Below, one piece after another: positions 37,083 through 45,371 of a stretch of DNA of 64,000 nucleotides. Below the pieces are notes generated by a model. The model did not search any database. It worked only from the letters and a program-made list of their open reading frames with translations, and had not been told where the DNA came from. The stretch's first letter is position 1. Each line of letters starts with the position of its first letter. This DNA is from Novosphingopyxis iocasae (GTDB lineage Bacteria > Pseudomonadota > Alphaproteobacteria > Sphingomonadales > Sphingomonadaceae). The stretch is taken from NCBI RefSeq assembly GCF_014334095.1, contig NZ_CP060495.1, positions 3,100,501 through 3,164,500 of the forward strand, in the 5' to 3' direction. A program made the position numbers and the translations under genes.

Positions 37083-38210
37083 TCAGTCTCTGGCCGCGTT
37101 GCGGATCGAATCGAGTTCGTCTCTGGCGCCGCGGGTATCAACGCTGGCGACAACGGACATGCCCGGCACCAGCAGACGCAGGACTTCGGAAGAAGCCTGA
37201 ATGGATATGCGGACCGGGACGCGCTGAACGATCTTGGTGAAATTGCCCGTCGCGTTTTGCGGAGGCAGGATCGAGAATTCCGCCCCGGTCCCGGGGGCGA
37301 TGCTTTCCACTCTCCCCGATAACTCGAGATCGGGCAGCGCGTCGATTTCCAGGGTGACGGGTTGCCCGGGGCGGACGAGGCCGAGCTGCGTTTCCTTAAA
37401 ATTCGCCGTCACATAAAGACGGTCGGTGGGAACCACGCTCATCAGGCGCTGGCCGGGCTGGACAAATTGTCCGGGCCGGACCGTGAGGTCACCCACCCGC
37501 CCGGAAATGCTCGCCCTGAGCGTGGTCGACGACAGGTTCAGGCGGGCCGCCTCAAGCTGCGCACGAGCTGCGTTGGCTTGCGAATTGGCTTGGTCTATCT
37601 GTTCGCCCAGCGTGCCTTGCCGCCGCTGTGCAGCCGTGAGCGCGGCGCGCGCCGCCGCGACCTGGGCTTGCGCTTCTCTGGCCTGGGCCTGCAGCTGGTC
37701 GAGCCTTTCGCGCGGCTCCGCTCCGGAAGCGGCAAGGGGGCGATAACGCGCAACCTGCTCCGCAGCCAGACCGGCCTGCGCAGATGCCGCGGCAAGTTGG
37801 GCACGGGCCTGCTCGATAGCCGCATCCTGCTCTCGCTGTTGTGCGCGAACCGTATCAGCTCCGGCGAGCGACGCCGCGATCTGGGCTTCGACCTGGCTGG
37901 TCTGGGCGCGATAATCCCGCACGTCCAGCTGCACAAGTGCATCGCCCGACGCAACCGTTTGATTCTCAGTCACCAGTACGCGCTCGACATAGCCGGCAAT
38001 TTTGGGGGAGATGATGACGCTGTCGGCGGCGATATAAGCGTTGTCGGTGGACTGCTGGAATCGGCCGTACGTCTGATGATTGTAATACCAGTAGCCCCCG
38101 GCGAGCAGGACCAGAATGACGGCGATCAGCAGACCAAGCCGGACCCGCGGACTGGACAACCCCTTCGGACGTTCGCCTTGATCGCTATCGCCTGCTGTCT
38201 CGTCCGCCAT
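37083..38210 (-). CDS. emrA: HlyD-family membrane fusion protein EmrA-like
   Basis: 375 residues from ATG 38210, chosen because GAGGAG lies 10 bp upstream. One membrane segment (residues 26-44) is followed by a biotinyl-lipoyl-like half motif (IAADSVIISPKIAGYVERVLV), a long alanine- and glutamine-rich coiled coil (about 90-215), and the beta-barrel domain (ISGRVGDLTVRPGQFV then TANFKETQLGLVRPGQPV). It bridges EmrB and the outer-membrane channel. First gene of the efflux operon, divergent from marR. Confidence 0.94.
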   Translation of the reverse strand: MADETAGDSDQGERPKGLSSPRVRLGLLIAVILVLLAGGYWYYNHQTYGRFQQSTDNAYIAADSVIISPKIAGYVERVLVTENQTVASGDALVQLDVRDYRAQTSQVEAQIAASLAGADTVRAQQREQDAAIEQARAQLAAASAQAGLAAEQVARYRPLAASGAEPRERLDQLQAQAREAQAQVAAARAALTAAQRRQGTLGEQIDQANSQANAARAQLEAARLNLSSTTLRASISGRVGDLTVRPGQFVQPGQRLMSVVPTDRLYVTANFKETQLGLVRPGQPVTLEIDALPDLELSGRVESIAPGTGAEFSILPPQNATGNFTKIVQRVPVRISIQASSEVLRLLVPGMSVVASVDTRGARDELDSIRNAARD

Positions 38211-38270
38211 GGTAATTTCGCTCCTCGCCATCGTTTGGCCCGTTGCACGAGCGATATAGCGGTCAAAATA

Positions 38271-38294
38271 AAATACGAAAGTCCTTTACTATTT
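38271..38294. promoter_or_regulatory. Imperfect palindrome, likely MarR operator
   Basis: AAATACGAAAG-TC-CTTTACTATTT, arms matching at 9 of 11 positions, lies in the 108-bp gap between the divergent emrA and marR starts. Its AT-rich character stands out from the GC-rich surroundings. Binding by the adjacent MarR protein is inference. Confidence 0.5.
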
Positions 38295-38318
38295 TTTCCT
38301 GATCGATAGGACCCACTC

Positions 38319-38789
38319 ATGACGGAAGACGAGGACACTCTCGCACTCGACAATGTCATCATCTACGATGATCGAGCGATCTTCATGATGGACGAGATCA
38401 GTCGCGCCGCGCGCAAGGCATTCGATGACCGGGCACAGCCGCTTGGCCTCAATCGTACGCAGTGGCGTGTGCTGGCGCAGCTCATCAAAGATCCTGCCCT
38501 GAACCAGACCGACATCGCCAGGCGTCTCGAACTCGAATCCGCCACCATTGGCTTGGCGGTCACCGCCTTGACCCAGAAAGGCTTTATCGAGCGCCGCCGT
38601 GACCCGGCGGACGGGCGGTCTTGGAGTCTCGGCCTGACGAGACGGGTTGAGGAAATACTCCCTGACCTCAGACGGGCCGCAGACGCGACCCACCTGCGAA
38701 TATGGAGCGGAATGACGCCGCAACAGAAGAGTACTTTGCATTCGCTTTTGGAGATGGTCAGCGAAAACGTACGGCGGGATGCTCTCTGA
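38319..38789 (+). CDS. MarR-family transcriptional regulator
   Basis: 156 residues with a winged helix-turn-helix (LNQTDIARRLELESATIGLA near residue 67; wing RRRDPADGRSWSLGLT near residue 98). MarR proteins repress divergent efflux genes and release DNA on binding phenolics or similar ligands; here the emrA-emrB-nodT operon is the obvious target. It also overlaps the next gene by one base (TGATG), so the kinase gene is likely under the same control. Confidence 0.93.
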   Translation: MTEDEDTLALDNVIIYDDRAIFMMDEISRAARKAFDDRAQPLGLNRTQWRVLAQLIKDPALNQTDIARRLELESATIGLAVTALTQKGFIERRRDPADGRSWSLGLTRRVEEILPDLRRAADATHLRIWSGMTPQQKSTLHSLLEMVSENVRRDAL

Positions 38790-40384
38790 TGGCAGACATG
38801 CCGCCTTCGCGCATGAGTGACCGGAAGCGGCTTGCGCAGGTCATAGCAATTCTCGGCCGTCACGGGCTGGGCGGCATCGTGTCCGCGTTGGGATCCGGCC
38901 GATCTCAAACCAATGCACATCCGACGCGCCCGGAAGCCCTGGTCGAGGCACTGCGCGAACTGGGACCAGTCGCGACCAAGCTTGGCCAGATCCTCGCGAT
39001 GCGAAGCGATCTCTTGGGGCCGGATTGGACGGCAGCGCTATCGCAGCTGCACGATCGCGTTCCGGGTGTACCGTTCGAGCGTGTCGAGGCTCCGCTCACC
39101 CATGCTCTCGGGGAAGACTCCGGCCAGTATTTTCGTGAGCTGGATCGGGAGCCGATCGCGGCGGGCTCTATAGCGCAGGTGCACGCAGGAATACGGAGCG
39201 ACGGCGTACCGGTCATCGTCAAGATCCGGCGACCGGGAATCGAAAGTGTCGTGGATGCCGACATGCGTTTACTGCGGCGCATTGCCCGATTGGCACAACG
39301 CGCCAGTCCCCTTGTCGAAAGACAGAGGCCCGATGAGCTGTTGCGGTTCTTCGCCGAAAGCCTCGATCGTGAGATGGATCTGGGCGCTGAAGCACGCGCG
39401 AGTGCGGAGATCGGCAGCTATCTTGCACGGTTCGGGATCGAGACAGCCCACTTCGACAACGAGGTGAGCGGGCGCAGTCTCAATGTCCAGGAGCGGGTCG
39501 ACGCGATCCCGGCGACCGACTTGGCCACACTGAGGGACGCCGGCGTGGATTTTACGTCCGTCGCGCGCGGCTATTCACGCGCGGTGCTGAGCATGATAAT
39601 CTTCAACGGTCGCTTCCACGCCGATCCGCATCCGGGCAATGTGCTGATCCGCCCCGACGGGACCTTGGTGTTCATCGACTTTGGCGCGGTAGGCACTCTG
39701 CTGCCAGAGCGGCGGGACGAACTGGTGCGCCTGTCACTGGCGATCGCCGGAGAAGATATCGACGATCTGGTCGATGTTCTCCTTCAGTGGGCAGGCAATC
39801 CGGCGGTCGATCGTGAGGCGCTGAAGGCATCGCTTAATCAATTGGTCGGCAAGTTTCGCAACACGCTTCTCGACCAGATCGACCTGTCTGGCATTTTCGC
39901 CGATGTATTCGATCTTCTGCGGACTTACCAACTGGCCCTACCCGGCGACCTCGCCTTGATGCTGCGCACGCTGCTCACCGCCGAGGGGTTCGTACGCCGT
40001 CTTGACCCGCGCTTCGACATAACGTCCGAACTTGCTCCGATCGGCAAACAACTGCTGATGGAGCGCGCCAGCCTGGCAAACCTGCGCGGAAATGCCCGGC
40101 GGACAGCATCGACGCTGATACGCGCGCTTCTCGGCACCCCGGAGATCGTCGAGAACCTGGCGTCGATCGCTCGCCGCGGACAGCTGCCGATCCGGTTGGA
40201 TCCTCAGGATCTTGCGCGACTGGAAAGGCCGTCAGGTGCGGCGCCCATGCGTTCCAGCGACCTGATTGCGGCAGCGCTCATCGTATCGGCAGCTATCCTG
40301 GCAGACCTATCGATAATTGCAGCCATTGGCTGTGCCTTGGCGGCGCTGACATTCTTTTTTCTTGCCCGGAGGCCGCGCTCGTGA
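38789..40384 (+). CDS. AarF/UbiB-like (ABC1/ADCK) atypical kinase
   Basis: 531 residues from ATG 38789. All ABC1-family marks are visible: KxGQ (TKLGQILAMRSD), the A-rich loop AAGSIAQVH, the VAL-VIVKIRRPGI lysine region, ExD in DREMDLGAEA, the catalytic HADPHPGN and metal-binding FIDFGAVG. Two hydrophobic C-terminal segments (last 50 residues or so) anchor it. The family acts in ubiquinone biosynthesis and lipid handling. Because it is coupled to a MarR gene next to an efflux pump, and not to ubiE or ubiJ, it may be a paralogue with a special role. Confidence 0.92.
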   Translation: MADMPPSRMSDRKRLAQVIAILGRHGLGGIVSALGSGRSQTNAHPTRPEALVEALRELGPVATKLGQILAMRSDLLGPDWTAALSQLHDRVPGVPFERVEAPLTHALGEDSGQYFRELDREPIAAGSIAQVHAGIRSDGVPVIVKIRRPGIESVVDADMRLLRRIARLAQRASPLVERQRPDELLRFFAESLDREMDLGAEARASAEIGSYLARFGIETAHFDNEVSGRSLNVQERVDAIPATDLATLRDAGVDFTSVARGYSRAVLSMIIFNGRFHADPHPGNVLIRPDGTLVFIDFGAVGTLLPERRDELVRLSLAIAGEDIDDLVDVLLQWAGNPAVDREALKASLNQLVGKFRNTLLDQIDLSGIFADVFDLLRTYQLALPGDLALMLRTLLTAEGFVRRLDPRFDITSELAPIGKQLLMERASLANLRGNARRTASTLIRALLGTPEIVENLASIARRGQLPIRLDPQDLARLERPSGAAPMRSSDLIAAALIVSAAILADLSIIAAIGCALAALTFFFLARRPRS

Positions 40385-41256
40385 ACGAGGATCGCCTGTT
40401 GCTTCCTGGTGCCGACGGCCTGACGCTTGTCGCAAGTACATTCGGACCGGCTGACGGTTTCCCTGTGCTTCTGGCTCATGGAGGCGGACAGACACGGCGC
40501 GCCTGGAGAAAGGTCGGCACTCGCCTGGGCCGGGCCGGATACCGAGCGATTGCCCTCGATCTCAGAGGGCATGGCGAAAGTCCATGGTCCCCGACCGGCG
40601 CTTATGATGTGCACGATTTCGGCCGGGATCTCGTTGCAGTTGCGCAGAGTTTCGAGCGCAATCCGGCGCTGATCGGTGCGTCGCTGGGAGGATTGGCGGG
40701 CCTTGTGGCCGAGGGCACGATCGCGCCCGGCACGTTCGCCTCGCTAACCCTCGTAGACATTACGCCGCAAATGGAAGCGAACGGGGTCGCGCGGGTCCTC
40801 GGCTTCATGGCGCAGCACGCCCGAGAAGGGTTCGAATCGCCCGAGCACGCTTCCGCTTCAATCGCAGCATATCTGCCGCACCGCGAGAGACGGCAAAGTT
40901 CCTCGGGATTGAAGAGTTACCTTCGAAAGGCACGGGACGGGCGGTATTATTGGCACTGGGATCCGGCATTCGTCGAGAACGTTACGCGCCGACGCACCAT
41001 TACCGACGACGTTTCCGCCGGGTCGACCGAGCTTGTTCAGGCTGCGTCGGCGCTGTCGCTCCCGGTCCATCTCGTGCGCGGTGGATCTAGCGACCTTGTT
41101 TCTCCCGAAGGCGCCGCTGAATTCCGGAAACTGGTTCCCCATGCAAAATTCAGCGATATCGCTGGTGCGTCGCATATGGTCGCGGGCGACGAGAACGATG
41201 CGTTCGGCGACGCAGTACAGCGTTTCCTGGTCGAAACTCACCCTGTAAAACTGTGA
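40381..41256 (+). CDS. Alpha/beta-hydrolase fold protein
   Basis: 291 residues starting at GTG 40381, overlapping the kinase stop by 4 bp (GTGA). The nucleophile elbow is GASLGG with Ser near residue 101, the oxyanion HGGG is near residue 33, the acidic residue is probably in GGSSDLV near 236, and the catalytic His lies in GASHMV near 261. It is an esterase- or lactonase-like enzyme with unknown substrate. No signal peptide, so cytoplasmic. Confidence 0.9.
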   Translation: MNEDRLLLPGADGLTLVASTFGPADGFPVLLAHGGGQTRRAWRKVGTRLGRAGYRAIALDLRGHGESPWSPTGAYDVHDFGRDLVAVAQSFERNPALIGASLGGLAGLVAEGTIAPGTFASLTLVDITPQMEANGVARVLGFMAQHAREGFESPEHASASIAAYLPHRERRQSSSGLKSYLRKARDGRYYWHWDPAFVENVTRRRTITDDVSAGSTELVQAASALSLPVHLVRGGSSDLVSPEGAAEFRKLVPHAKFSDIAGASHMVAGDENDAFGDAVQRFLVETHPVKL

Positions 41257-41385
41257 CCCTAATGATTGCGCCACAAGGCCAACCTCGGTCAGGTACTGTG
41301 GCGGACACCCTAGGAGCACGCGGGGCGCGAACTTTCAATGTTTCGGCACCTCTGCCGGACGGAAAAATCCCTGTTTGCGTGCAAG

Positions 41386-42330
41386 ATGGAAACTAACGCA
41401 AACTTTTCCTTAGTGGGGTGGATCGTTGGCATTCTGATGCTTGCCACCATCGCTTTTGCGGTGTGGCTTCTCGATCCCACGCCCAATCAGGAAACATATC
41501 TCGTCAGGTTTGATCGCTCCGTGGAAGGCCTTCAGCCGGGGTCGACCGTAACATTGTCGGGTGTTCCTGTGGGTCGGGTAACATCGGTCCGCCTGGCGGA
41601 AAATGGACCGGGAAACGTTCTCGTTGTGCTGACTCTCGATCCTGATGCAGCGAAAGTTGACGGCCTTGAAGCGACAATCAGTACCAACCTGATAACCGGC
41701 GAGGCCGCGCTGGTGCTCGAGGGTCGAAGGGGCCGTCAAGGCATATACGCCGACAATTCAGGAAGGAAGATCATCCCGGCCTCGGACGGAACCGGACTTT
41801 TTGGGGGGAATGCGACCGCTACCGTCGAGAGCGTGGCAAACAGTGTCCGCGCTTTGAACGAAGGACTGGAACCAGAAAAGCAGCGGGCGATCACCTCGGA
41901 TCTTGCCCGGCTTCGAGTCACGACGGCCGATCTGGCATCGGACGCGGAAGGATGGGACGAAGATTTGGCCTCAACAAAAGGAAGACTGTCGGACTTGCGG
42001 CAACGGGTCGGTGGATGGGGAAATGATCTTCGAGACGCAGATCGCCGAATTTCCGACGGAAGCGCTTCCACCAGCGCGCGAAGACGTCTTCGCCAATTCC
42101 GCGAAGGGGTACAGAACGCTGAGAATAAGCTTTCCCAGGCAAAGAGCGGCATTCCGGCGATCGAAAATTCTCTGATCGAAGGGGAAGCGGTCTTTCGCGG
42201 ACTCAGTCGCGACCTCGGGCCTGTCAGAGAGAAAATCGAAGATGTCGAGGTCAGGGGAATGACATCAGATCCTCCTCTCCCAGACTATCGGGCTGGGAGA
42301 AGAGACGCTGGAGCGAATTCCGAACATTAA
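41386..42330 (+). CDS. MlaD/MCE-family lipid-transport protein, orphan
   Basis: 314 residues from ATG 41386 (METNANFSLVGW is the usual MCE N-terminus). One membrane segment (residues 8-28) is followed by the MCE domain (about residues 38-118, with FDRSVEGLQPGSTVTLSGVP) and a long helical, coiled-coil C-terminus. MCE proteins carry lipids between membranes and normally sit with an ABC permease and ATPase; none is near. An 8-bp stem (42276-42300) lies inside its 3' end. It follows the hydrolase after 129 bp and may be a separate unit. Confidence 0.88.
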   Translation: METNANFSLVGWIVGILMLATIAFAVWLLDPTPNQETYLVRFDRSVEGLQPGSTVTLSGVPVGRVTSVRLAENGPGNVLVVLTLDPDAAKVDGLEATISTNLITGEAALVLEGRRGRQGIYADNSGRKIIPASDGTGLFGGNATATVESVANSVRALNEGLEPEKQRAITSDLARLRVTTADLASDAEGWDEDLASTKGRLSDLRQRVGGWGNDLRDADRRISDGSASTSARRRLRQFREGVQNAENKLSQAKSGIPAIENSLIEGEAVFRGLSRDLGPVREKIEDVEVRGMTSDPPLPDYRAGRRDAGANSEH

Positions 42331-42780
42331 AAGTGAGCCTAACGAACGACGGCTCTCGGAGAGAGAGCACAGCCCGTTGAATGGCGGAAAGGAGGGCGCT
42401 TAGCGGACATCAATCTTGGCTGGTTTCCCGGGCGCAAAAATGCATTCTAGAGTCCCCAAAAAGGCATCGAACCAATGCATTAGACGGCATTTGCGGGCCT
42501 TTTGCGGGCTCTTCGCACAAACCGAATTACTTAAACATCTGAAAAAAGGTAAAAAATGAGACCGAATGTGATGCCTCTTCTGGCACCATTTTATTGATCA
42601 CGTAGCGCCGATCGGCGTGGCGCGGAGGCGCTGCCGTGCAAACGGAGACTCTGCCTAGGTTGGCCCCTCTCTTGGGTCAGGTTTCGCCTTGTAGCGGTGC
42701 TTGCGTAGCAGATATCGAGATCGCGTGACCGTCCGCGATGGTCGAGTTGCAGTGCGGGGAGGGAGCTCGTCCAGCTATTT
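42331..42780. other. 450-bp gap with short direct repeats, probable module boundary
   Basis: No gene longer than 13 codons is credible. The stretch is more AT-rich near 42510-42600 than its neighbours. AATGCATT occurs at 42439-42446 and 42474-42481, TTGCGGGC at 42491-42498 and 42502-42509. GCTCTC-ggaga-GAGAGC at 42352-42368 could form a weak hairpin behind the MCE gene. It divides the efflux/MCE group from the persulfide group, whose composition and strand differ. An old integration site is possible but unproven. Confidence 0.45.
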
Positions 42781-43662
42781 TTATCCTCTCTTGGCGCCCG
42801 TGCCCCACTTTACGGGAATGCGCAGATAGGTGACGCCGTTGGCGTGCGCCTCCTCGAAATGGCCGGCGCGGATGTTGACCTGGATTGATGGTAGCAGAAG
42901 CTTGGGCACTGAAAGGCCTGCATCGCGCTCTTCGCGCAGTATAACGAATTCATCTTCGCTGGTGCCCTCGCCAACATGAATGTTGGAGCGGCGCTGTTCA
43001 CCGACTGTCGTTTCCCACTGATATTCGTCGCGGCCCGGCGCTTTATAATCGTGACACAGGAACAGCCGTGTGTTTCCTGGCAGCGCCAGAAGCCGCTGGA
43101 CCGAACGATAGAGGGTGCGGGCGTCGCCGCCGGGGAAATCGGCGCGCGCGGTGCCGTAATCCGGCATGAACAGCGTGTCGCCGACGAAGGCCGCATCCGC
43201 GACGAGATAAGCGACATCGGCGGGCGTGTGGCCTGGTACATGCAGCACCCGGGCGTCCAGTTCACCGATCGCGAAGCGCTCGCCATCTTCGAACAGTCGG
43301 TCGAAGTCCGATCCGTCGGTGGCCAGGTCGTCCATTGCAAAGACCGGGCGGAAGATCTTCTGCACATCGCGGATATGCGCGCCGATGCCGATCCATGCAC
43401 CGGTCCGCGCCTTGATGAACGGAGCCGCCGAAAGGTGATCGGCATGGGCATGCGTTTCCAGCACCATCGCGATCTGCCAGTCATTTTCAGCGGCGAAATT
43501 TAGGATGCGCTCTGCCGAGCGGGTGTCGGCCTCACCGCTGGCAAGGTCGAAATCCAGCACCGGGTCGATCACCGCGGCGGCTCGAGTCGCCGGGTCCCCG
43601 ACGAGATAGCTGATCGTGTTGGTCGGCTCGTCGAAGAAAGCCTCGATGAAGGGGTGGGTCAT
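42781..43662 (-). CDS. blh: Metallo-beta-lactamase-fold persulfide dioxygenase-like protein
   Basis: 293 residues. Metal ligands of the MBL fold are clear: HAHADH at residues 71-76, GHTPADV near 146, and HDYK near 205, with a GDTLFMPDYGTARADFPGGD stretch typical of the ETHE1/Blh group. It would oxidise glutathione persulfide to sulfite and acts in the cytoplasm. It is divergent from the ArsR-type regulator, and rhodanese and a sulfite exporter follow that regulator, so the function fits the context. A plain hydrolase role cannot be excluded. Symbol follows Blh of the bigR operons. Confidence 0.87.
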   Translation of the reverse strand: MTHPFIEAFFDEPTNTISYLVGDPATRAAAVIDPVLDFDLASGEADTRSAERILNFAAENDWQIAMVLETHAHADHLSAAPFIKARTGAWIGIGAHIRDVQKIFRPVFAMDDLATDGSDFDRLFEDGERFAIGELDARVLHVPGHTPADVAYLVADAAFVGDTLFMPDYGTARADFPGGDARTLYRSVQRLLALPGNTRLFLCHDYKAPGRDEYQWETTVGEQRRSNIHVGEGTSEDEFVILREERDAGLSVPKLLLPSIQVNIRAGHFEEAHANGVTYLRIPVKWGTGAKRG

Positions 43663-43684
43663 GGTCGTGCTCCTTTAGCGCTTG

Positions 43685-43722
43685 CTAATACATTAGGATA
43701 TGCTAAATAAGCAATAGCTAAT
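43685..43722. promoter_or_regulatory. Operator-like repeats between persulfide dioxygenase and ArsR genes
   Basis: Palindrome CTAAT-AC-ATTAG (43685-43696), partly symmetric TGCTAAATAAGCA (43701-43713) and a third half-site AGCTAAT (43716-43722) fill the 71-bp divergent gap. AT-rich palindromes of this kind are the sites of BigR/SqrR-type repressors. The arrangement would let one protein control both directions. Confidence 0.55.
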
Positions 43723-43733
43723 GGAGTGAAGTG

Positions 43734-44045
43734 ATGCTCAGACCGATGGACCTTGAGACGTTCGAAGCCAGAGCGGGCGAAGTGGCCGGCATGTTGAAGG
43801 CGCTGGCCAATGGGCGGCGCCTGATGCTGCTGTGCAAGCTCGTCGAGCATGGGGAGGTGACGGTGAGCGATCTGGCCTCGGACGTCGGGCTGTCCCAGTC
43901 CGCCTGTTCGCAGCATCTCGCGCGGATGCGGGACGAGGGGCTCGTCACCTATCGGCGCGAGAGCCAGACGCTCTGGTATTCCATCGCCGACCATCGCGTC
44001 GAAACGCTGCTCGCCACGCTTTACCAGCTTTATTGCAAGGACTGA
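43734..44045 (+). CDS. ArsR/SmtB-family persulfide sensor (BigR/SqrR-like)
   Basis: 103 residues with a winged helix-turn-helix (VSDLASDVGLSQSACSQHLARM near residues 44-65). Cys34 (LLCKL) and Cys101 (LYCKD) occupy the positions of the redox pair that forms a tetrasulfide bridge in BigR, SqrR and YgaV; Cys58 is in the recognition helix. No arsenic-type CVC motif is present. ATG 43734 has GGAG 7 bp upstream and is preferred over GTG 43731. The rhodanese gene starts 4 bp after its stop. Confidence 0.9.
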   Translation: MLRPMDLETFEARAGEVAGMLKALANGRRLMLLCKLVEHGEVTVSDLASDVGLSQSACSQHLARMRDEGLVTYRRESQTLWYSIADHRVETLLATLYQLYCKD

Positions 44046-44049
44046 CCTG

Positions 44050-44568
44050 ATGACCGCTTCAACGATCTCTCCCGAAGACGCGCGCGCCGCGATCGATGCG
44101 GGCGCAAGGCTCGTGGATATTCGCGGGGCCGACGAACATGCGCGGCAGCATATTCCCGGCGCGATCAACCTTCCGCTCGATCGGATCGAGGATCTGCAGG
44201 CGGAAGGTGGACCGGTGGTGTTTCATTGCCGTTCGGGCATGCGGACCGATGCGAACGCGGCAAAGCTGCACGCCGCTGCGAAGGGTATGCCCGTCTATTT
44301 GATGGCCGGGGGGATCGAGGCCTGGCGCAAGCAGGGGCACCCGGTCGTCACCGATCGCACGCAGCCGCTGGAGATCATGCGGCAGGTGCAGATCGTGGCA
44401 GGCGGGCTGGTACTGATCGGCGTGCTGCTCAGCCTGTTCTGGACGCCGGCATTTCTGGGATTGTCCGCCTTTGTGGGCGCAGGCTTGATGTTTGCAGGCG
44501 TGACGGGGTGGTGCGGCATGGCACATCTTCTGCGTGTGCTGCCCTGGAACCGGCGCGCGGCGGTCTGA
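44050..44568 (+). CDS. Rhodanese with C-terminal DUF2892-like membrane part
   Basis: 172 residues. The rhodanese domain (residues 1-110) carries the catalytic Cys60 in HCRSGMR; the C-terminal 60 residues form two hydrophobic segments (VAGGLVLIGVLLSLF and FLGLSAFVGAGLMFAGV), the DUF2892 layout. It transfers sulfane sulfur, probably from persulfides at the membrane face. It sits between the persulfide sensor and a TauE/SafE exporter. Confidence 0.92.
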   Translation: MTASTISPEDARAAIDAGARLVDIRGADEHARQHIPGAINLPLDRIEDLQAEGGPVVFHCRSGMRTDANAAKLHAAAKGMPVYLMAGGIEAWRKQGHPVVTDRTQPLEIMRQVQIVAGGLVLIGVLLSLFWTPAFLGLSAFVGAGLMFAGVTGWCGMAHLLRVLPWNRRAAV

Positions 44569-44575
44569 AGCGGCC

Positions 44576-45355
44576 ATGGACGCGGCGACAATGTTGGCGG
44601 CGCTCGCGTCCGGCGCTCTGATTGGTCTTATCCTCGGCCTCGTGGGCGGGGGCGGGTCGATCCTGGCAGTGCCGCTGCTGGTCTATGTTGTCGGTGTCGG
44701 CTCGACCCATGCCGCAATCGGAACCGCGGCGGTGGCTGTCAGCGTCAATGCGCTCGCCAGCCTGACCGGCCATGCACGCGCGGGCCGTGTGAAGTGGCGC
44801 TGTGCGGGCGTGTTCGCGGCTGCCGGCGTAATCGGTGCCGGGCTGGGCGCAGAGCTCGGCAAGGCCTTCGACGGCAAGCGATTGCTCGTGCTGTTCGGGG
44901 CTCTGATGATCGGGGTTGGATTGTCGATGCTGCGCAAGCGTAAAGCCGCCTGGGCGCCCGATGTGCGGCTGACCCGCACCAGCGCCCGCACACTTCTGCC
45001 GCGTCTTTTACCCATCGGTCTCGGAACCGGTCTCGCAGCGGGCTTCTTCGGCATCGGCGGCGGCTTTCTGATCGTGCCCGGCCTGATCCTGGCGACGGCC
45101 ATGCCGCTGGAGTTCGCCATTGGAACATCGCTGGTGGTCGTCAGTGCGCTCGGCCTCACCACGGCGGGGTCCTACGCGGTTTCCGGCCTGGTTGACTGGG
45201 GGATTACCGGCTTGCTGGTAGCCGGCGGTGTCGTTGGCAGCATGGCCGGCCTAAAGCTGGGCAAGCGACTGGCGGCGCGCGAAGGCGTGCTGGAGCGCGG
45301 CTTCGCGGCCGTCGTGATCGCCGTTGGCGGTTATGTCATCCTGACGTCCGTCTAG
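44576..45355 (+). CDS. TauE/SafE-family sulfite/organosulfonate exporter
   Basis: 259 residues from ATG 44576, 7 bp after the rhodanese stop. About eight hydrophobic segments and the family glycine motif GLVGGGGSILAVPLLVYV near residue 21 with a second copy FFGIGGGFLIVPGLI near residue 160 are visible. It likely exports sulfite made by the persulfide dioxygenase and rhodanese. Last gene of the regulator-rhodanese-exporter unit; converges with the DUF305 gene after 16 bp. Confidence 0.92.
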   Translation: MDAATMLAALASGALIGLILGLVGGGGSILAVPLLVYVVGVGSTHAAIGTAAVAVSVNALASLTGHARAGRVKWRCAGVFAAAGVIGAGLGAELGKAFDGKRLLVLFGALMIGVGLSMLRKRKAAWAPDVRLTRTSARTLLPRLLPIGLGTGLAAGFFGIGGGFLIVPGLILATAMPLEFAIGTSLVVVSALGLTTAGSYAVSGLVDWGITGLLVAGGVVGSMAGLKLGKRLAAREGVLERGFAAVVIAVGGYVILTSV

Positions 45356-45371
45356 ACGCCGGATAGAGGCT

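Noticed and set aside
36060-37322. 420-residue + frame opposite emrB and emrA
   Set aside because: His/Asp/Gln-rich composition expected from reversed membrane-protein codons; no start signal.
42464-42485. tRNA-like T-loop (GGTTCGATGCC on the - strand)
   Set aside because: The T-stem does not pair and no acceptor or anticodon arm is present; at most a decayed fragment.
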